NCBI RefSeq assembly: GCF_014838715.1 | Contig: NZ_CP061947.1 | Coordinates: forward strand, 1,178,001-1,242,000 | Direction of reading: 5' to 3' | Length of the DNA: 64,000 bases | Source: Algoriphagus sp. Y33 | Lineage (GTDB): Bacteria > Bacteroidota > Bacteroidia > Cytophagales > Cyclobacteriaceae | Shown here: positions 62,095 through 64,000 of the stretch, in pieces | How the letters are laid out: each line of letters opens with the position of its first letter | How positions within the stretch are numbered: position 1 is the first letter of the stretch | Position numbers and translations under genes: made by a program | The notes under the pieces: model-generated | Databases searched by the model: none | What the model was told of the DNA's origin: nothing | Seen by the model: only the letters and a program-made list of their open reading frames with translations

Positions 62095-62691
62095 TTATTT
62101 TAGCCTGAATCCCATTCTGTAAGTAGCCATTAAGTACCAAGGCCAATATCCGCCAAAAGAAGACATACTTACTACAGCGGAATTTCGTCTGTTCTCATTT
62201 TTGTTTTTCCAATCGAAAGCGATCTGCTGGGTATAGCCTAATCTGATATAACGCTCTACAGTATATTGATGCACATAGTAGTTTTCAATATCATTATAGA
62301 TCAAGTATGAGCCTCCATACCCATTTTCACTTCCTATTTGGAAGGAAGGCCCAAAAGCTAAGAATGCTCTGAAGTCATTTTTTGTTTTCAATACATCGTA
62401 TTTAAAAGTCACGTTTGTAAAAAGTCCAGATGAATTGTCTTGCTTATTTCTTTCATCCTCATCCCAATATCCAATAGACTGATAATATGTTAATGATGGA
62501 TTAAGAGAACTTCTTTTACCTAAGGCAAAACTTAATTCGTTACTAATATTAACCCCTAGAAGCCCCCCATTTCCATCTATAGTGGGTCCTACTCCCACAT
62601 AATATATCAACTTGTCTTTGTCTTGGGCAAAGGCGATTGATTGTAAAAAGCATAGGGTAATTGCAATGACAATAAGAGAGGACTTTTTCAT
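62095..62691 (-). CDS. Outer-membrane beta-barrel-like protein
   Basis: The product has 198 residues from ATG 62691; eight upstream in-frame codons precede the signal and are ignored. The signal peptide ends SIAFAQ. The mature part alternates polar and aromatic residues in short strands (KLIYYVGVGPTIDG, LFTNVTFKYDV, FRAFLAFGPSFQIG, WYLMATYRMGFRLK). The last residue is Lys after a hydrophobic strand, so the final strand is not a perfect barrel signature. No specific family is recognised. Confidence 0.7.
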   Translation of the reverse strand: MKKSSLIVIAITLCFLQSIAFAQDKDKLIYYVGVGPTIDGNGGLLGVNISNELSFALGKRSSLNPSLTYYQSIGYWDEDERNKQDNSSGLFTNVTFKYDVLKTKNDFRAFLAFGPSFQIGSENGYGGSYLIYNDIENYYVHQYTVERYIRLGYTQQIAFDWKNKNENRRNSAVVSMSSFGGYWPWYLMATYRMGFRLK

Positions 62692-62739
62692 AAAAAGGAA
62701 TTTAGTTATGCTCAAATATATGGATAAAATCAGCTTTAA

Positions 62740-64000
62740 CTAAAAATTAAAATCCATCACATGAGCTTTGATTGCTGCTTTTGCCAATGCTATTTTTCTC
62801 AAGGTTTTTTCATCATCTGCTGGCACCAAATCCTTGATAGAATCCATAGTATGTTCATAATAGTCCGTCCAGGTATGAAGGATTTTTTGCTCTTCCTCCT
62901 TCGATCCACCTTCAGCTATAGCTTTTTTGCTAAGCTGAACCTCCGATAGCAATCGTATCTGGGCTTTAGCTGCAATCAGAAGTACTAGTTGATCAACAGT
63001 TTTGGCATCGGCATTCAGCAAGGTGTATGCGCTCACCAAAGCCGCCGTCCCTACATTCCGCATGGTTTTTTGGGAAACTTTATCCAGCCTGTCATTATCT
63101 GTATGATAAAATTGATCAGTAAAATGCCAAAGCAACAGTCCGGGAATATCCGCCTGAAGGAATGGCGTATGATCAGATCCTCCTTCGAATGGATTGGTTT
63201 TTACCACCCAATCAGCGTATTTGCCCTGCGCTTCAAAAGCGGTTATGATAAAATCGTTTAGGTAATGCGGTTTCATTTGTTCTACTGTCATGGGAGAACC
63301 ACCCCATTCACTGTGCTTGTCTTCTCCCCGAGTCCAGATCGCACTCGGATCAGGCATTTTTTCGATTAGAAAGGTGCCACCTGTTAAGTCTGTATTTTCG
63401 CCTACCATATCCAAGGAAATTCCCCAGTTGATATCGGCTTTCCGCTTTTCCTTTTCCTCTATGTATCTTCTGGTGGAAATTATCTCATCTCCCCAGAGAA
63501 AGGTCAAGGTACGCTTCAGATCAAGCTTTCCTTGTCGGATCAAATCTGCTGTGATTGTAGCCATTTCCAGTTGGGTGCCTACTCCGGTAGCATTGTCATT
63601 TGCCCCCGGTTCTTGAATGTGGGCGGAGAACACCAGACTTTCCAGTGGCAATTCGCTTCCTTTCACGTGGGCAACTACGGTGAGTTCCTCTGAGTCATAG
63701 ATCTTGGTTTCTACTTTCACCTGTACTTTTACTTTGCCTTTTGCCAGCCCGGCTTTCAGTTTTTCTTTGGCTTCGAAAGAAAGTGCAATTGCCCAAGTAG
63801 GATTATCCACGTCATACCTCAAGCCCCGGAATTGGATAGAAGTAGTGTTTTTCTCAGGTTGCAAGTATTCAGGCATATCGTAAGTCAGCACGCCCAATGC
63901 TCCATTTTCCTTCACTGCTGATTGCATATTTCTATAGCTTAATACATCAGAGAAAATGATTTTTCCTTTTACGAATTCTTCTTTAAGCTGGTCTTTATGC
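62740..64000 (-). CDS. M28 metallopeptidase with PA domain, N-terminus cut by the window edge
   Basis: The frame is open from the stop at 62740 to base 64000, so at least 420 residues are visible and the start lies outside. An incomplete PA-type insert comes first (KGKIIFSDVLSYRNMQSAV...LGVLTYDMPEYL). The zinc site residues then appear in VFSAHIQEPGANDNATGVG, the acidic WGDEI, WGISLDMVGEN and YHTDNDRL. GGSDHTPFLQADIPGLLLW is typical of M28 aminopeptidases. It is probably exported, by analogy to relatives with signal peptides. Confidence 0.88.
   Translation of the reverse strand, partial: HKDQLKEEFVKGKIIFSDVLSYRNMQSAVKENGALGVLTYDMPEYLQPEKNTTSIQFRGLRYDVDNPTWAIALSFEAKEKLKAGLAKGKVKVQVKVETKIYDSEELTVVAHVKGSELPLESLVFSAHIQEPGANDNATGVGTQLEMATITADLIRQGKLDLKRTLTFLWGDEIISTRRYIEEKEKRKADINWGISLDMVGENTDLTGGTFLIEKMPDPSAIWTRGEDKHSEWGGSPMTVEQMKPHYLNDFIITAFEAQGKYADWVVKTNPFEGGSDHTPFLQADIPGLLLWHFTDQFYHTDNDRLDKVSQKTMRNVGTAALVSAYTLLNADAKTVDQLVLLIAAKAQIRLLSEVQLSKKAIAEGGSKEEEQKILHTWTDYYEHTMDSIKDLVPADDEKTLRKIALAKAAIKAHVMDFNF

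Noticed and set aside
1..64000. CRISPR arrays, tRNA or rRNA genes, prophage or intact insertion sequences
   Set aside because: No regularly spaced repeats of CRISPR type, no cloverleaf with a TTCGA arm, and no transposase, integrase or phage structural motifs were found by reading both strands.

Overview
The window looks like chromosomal DNA of a Bacteroidota bacterium of the order Cytophagales, most likely a Cyclobacteriaceae member such as an Algoriphagus relative; the genus is an inference. The reasons are the family content (DUF2807, DUF2911, DUF6503, NIPSNAP and TMEM220 proteins, MacB/FtsX permeases without their own ATPase, a ThuA-glucose dehydrogenase-PKD-cytochrome c lipoprotein), the many short lipoprotein signals, the lack of Shine-Dalgarno sequences, and a TAnnTTTG box ahead of hemA. 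No tRNA, rRNA, CRISPR array, prophage or intact insertion sequence was seen. Both edges cut genes: a WG-repeat protein on the left and an M28 peptidase on the right.

Layout. 1-3.9 kb: WG-repeat protein, hemA, a membrane helix-hairpin-helix protein and an HsdR_N-like nuclease-fold protein. 4-6.3 kb: Crp/Fnr regulator, periplasmic rhodanese and a DUF547 lipoprotein whose coding region holds an 11-base C tract. 6.3-18.3 kb: a one-direction run with many stop/start overlaps (FAD oxidoreductase, polyferredoxin membrane protein, two GT2 glycosyltransferases, lipoprotein, GT-C-like membrane protein, two DUF6503 lipoproteins, alpha/beta hydrolase-OsmC fusion, GH113-like enzyme), split by a composite tandem repeat at 11.4-12.2 kb. 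18.4-25.8 kb: GH109-type oxidoreductase, DUF2911 protein, geranylgeranyl-reductase-like flavoprotein, sugar isomerase-like protein, beta-propeller protein and a membrane histidine kinase.

25.8-38 kb is the clearest pathway. A six-gene minus-strand operon (rhamnulose-1-phosphate aldolase/lactaldehyde dehydrogenase, GntR regulator, FGGY kinase, lutA, lutB, lutC) is divergent from rhamnose isomerase, a sulfatase and an SMP-30 lactonase. Together these can take L-rhamnose to DHAP and lactaldehyde, lactaldehyde to L-lactate, and lactate to pyruvate. 38.5-52.7 kb: a GNAT enzyme, TMEM220, NIPSNAP, the large ThuA lipoprotein, galK with a LacI regulator, an M28 cyclase-like peptidase, cysS, a decayed toxin-antitoxin pair, a hairpin cluster, purH, and an Ada-domain/2OG-Fe(II) oxygenase pair. 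52.8-64 kb: a TPR histidine kinase, two DUF2807 proteins flanking a permease, two frameshifted genes, a phosphotriesterase-like lipoprotein, a beta-barrel protein and the M28 peptidase.

The most unusual non-coding signal is a dispersed element of about 95-120 bp (four copies at three loci: 12189-12285, 26324-26536 in tandem, 45371-45487). It has a conserved core between variable inverted repeats and ends exactly on the start codon of the next gene. In the lutB-lutC gap it forms a chain of tiny ORFs joined by ATGA overlaps.
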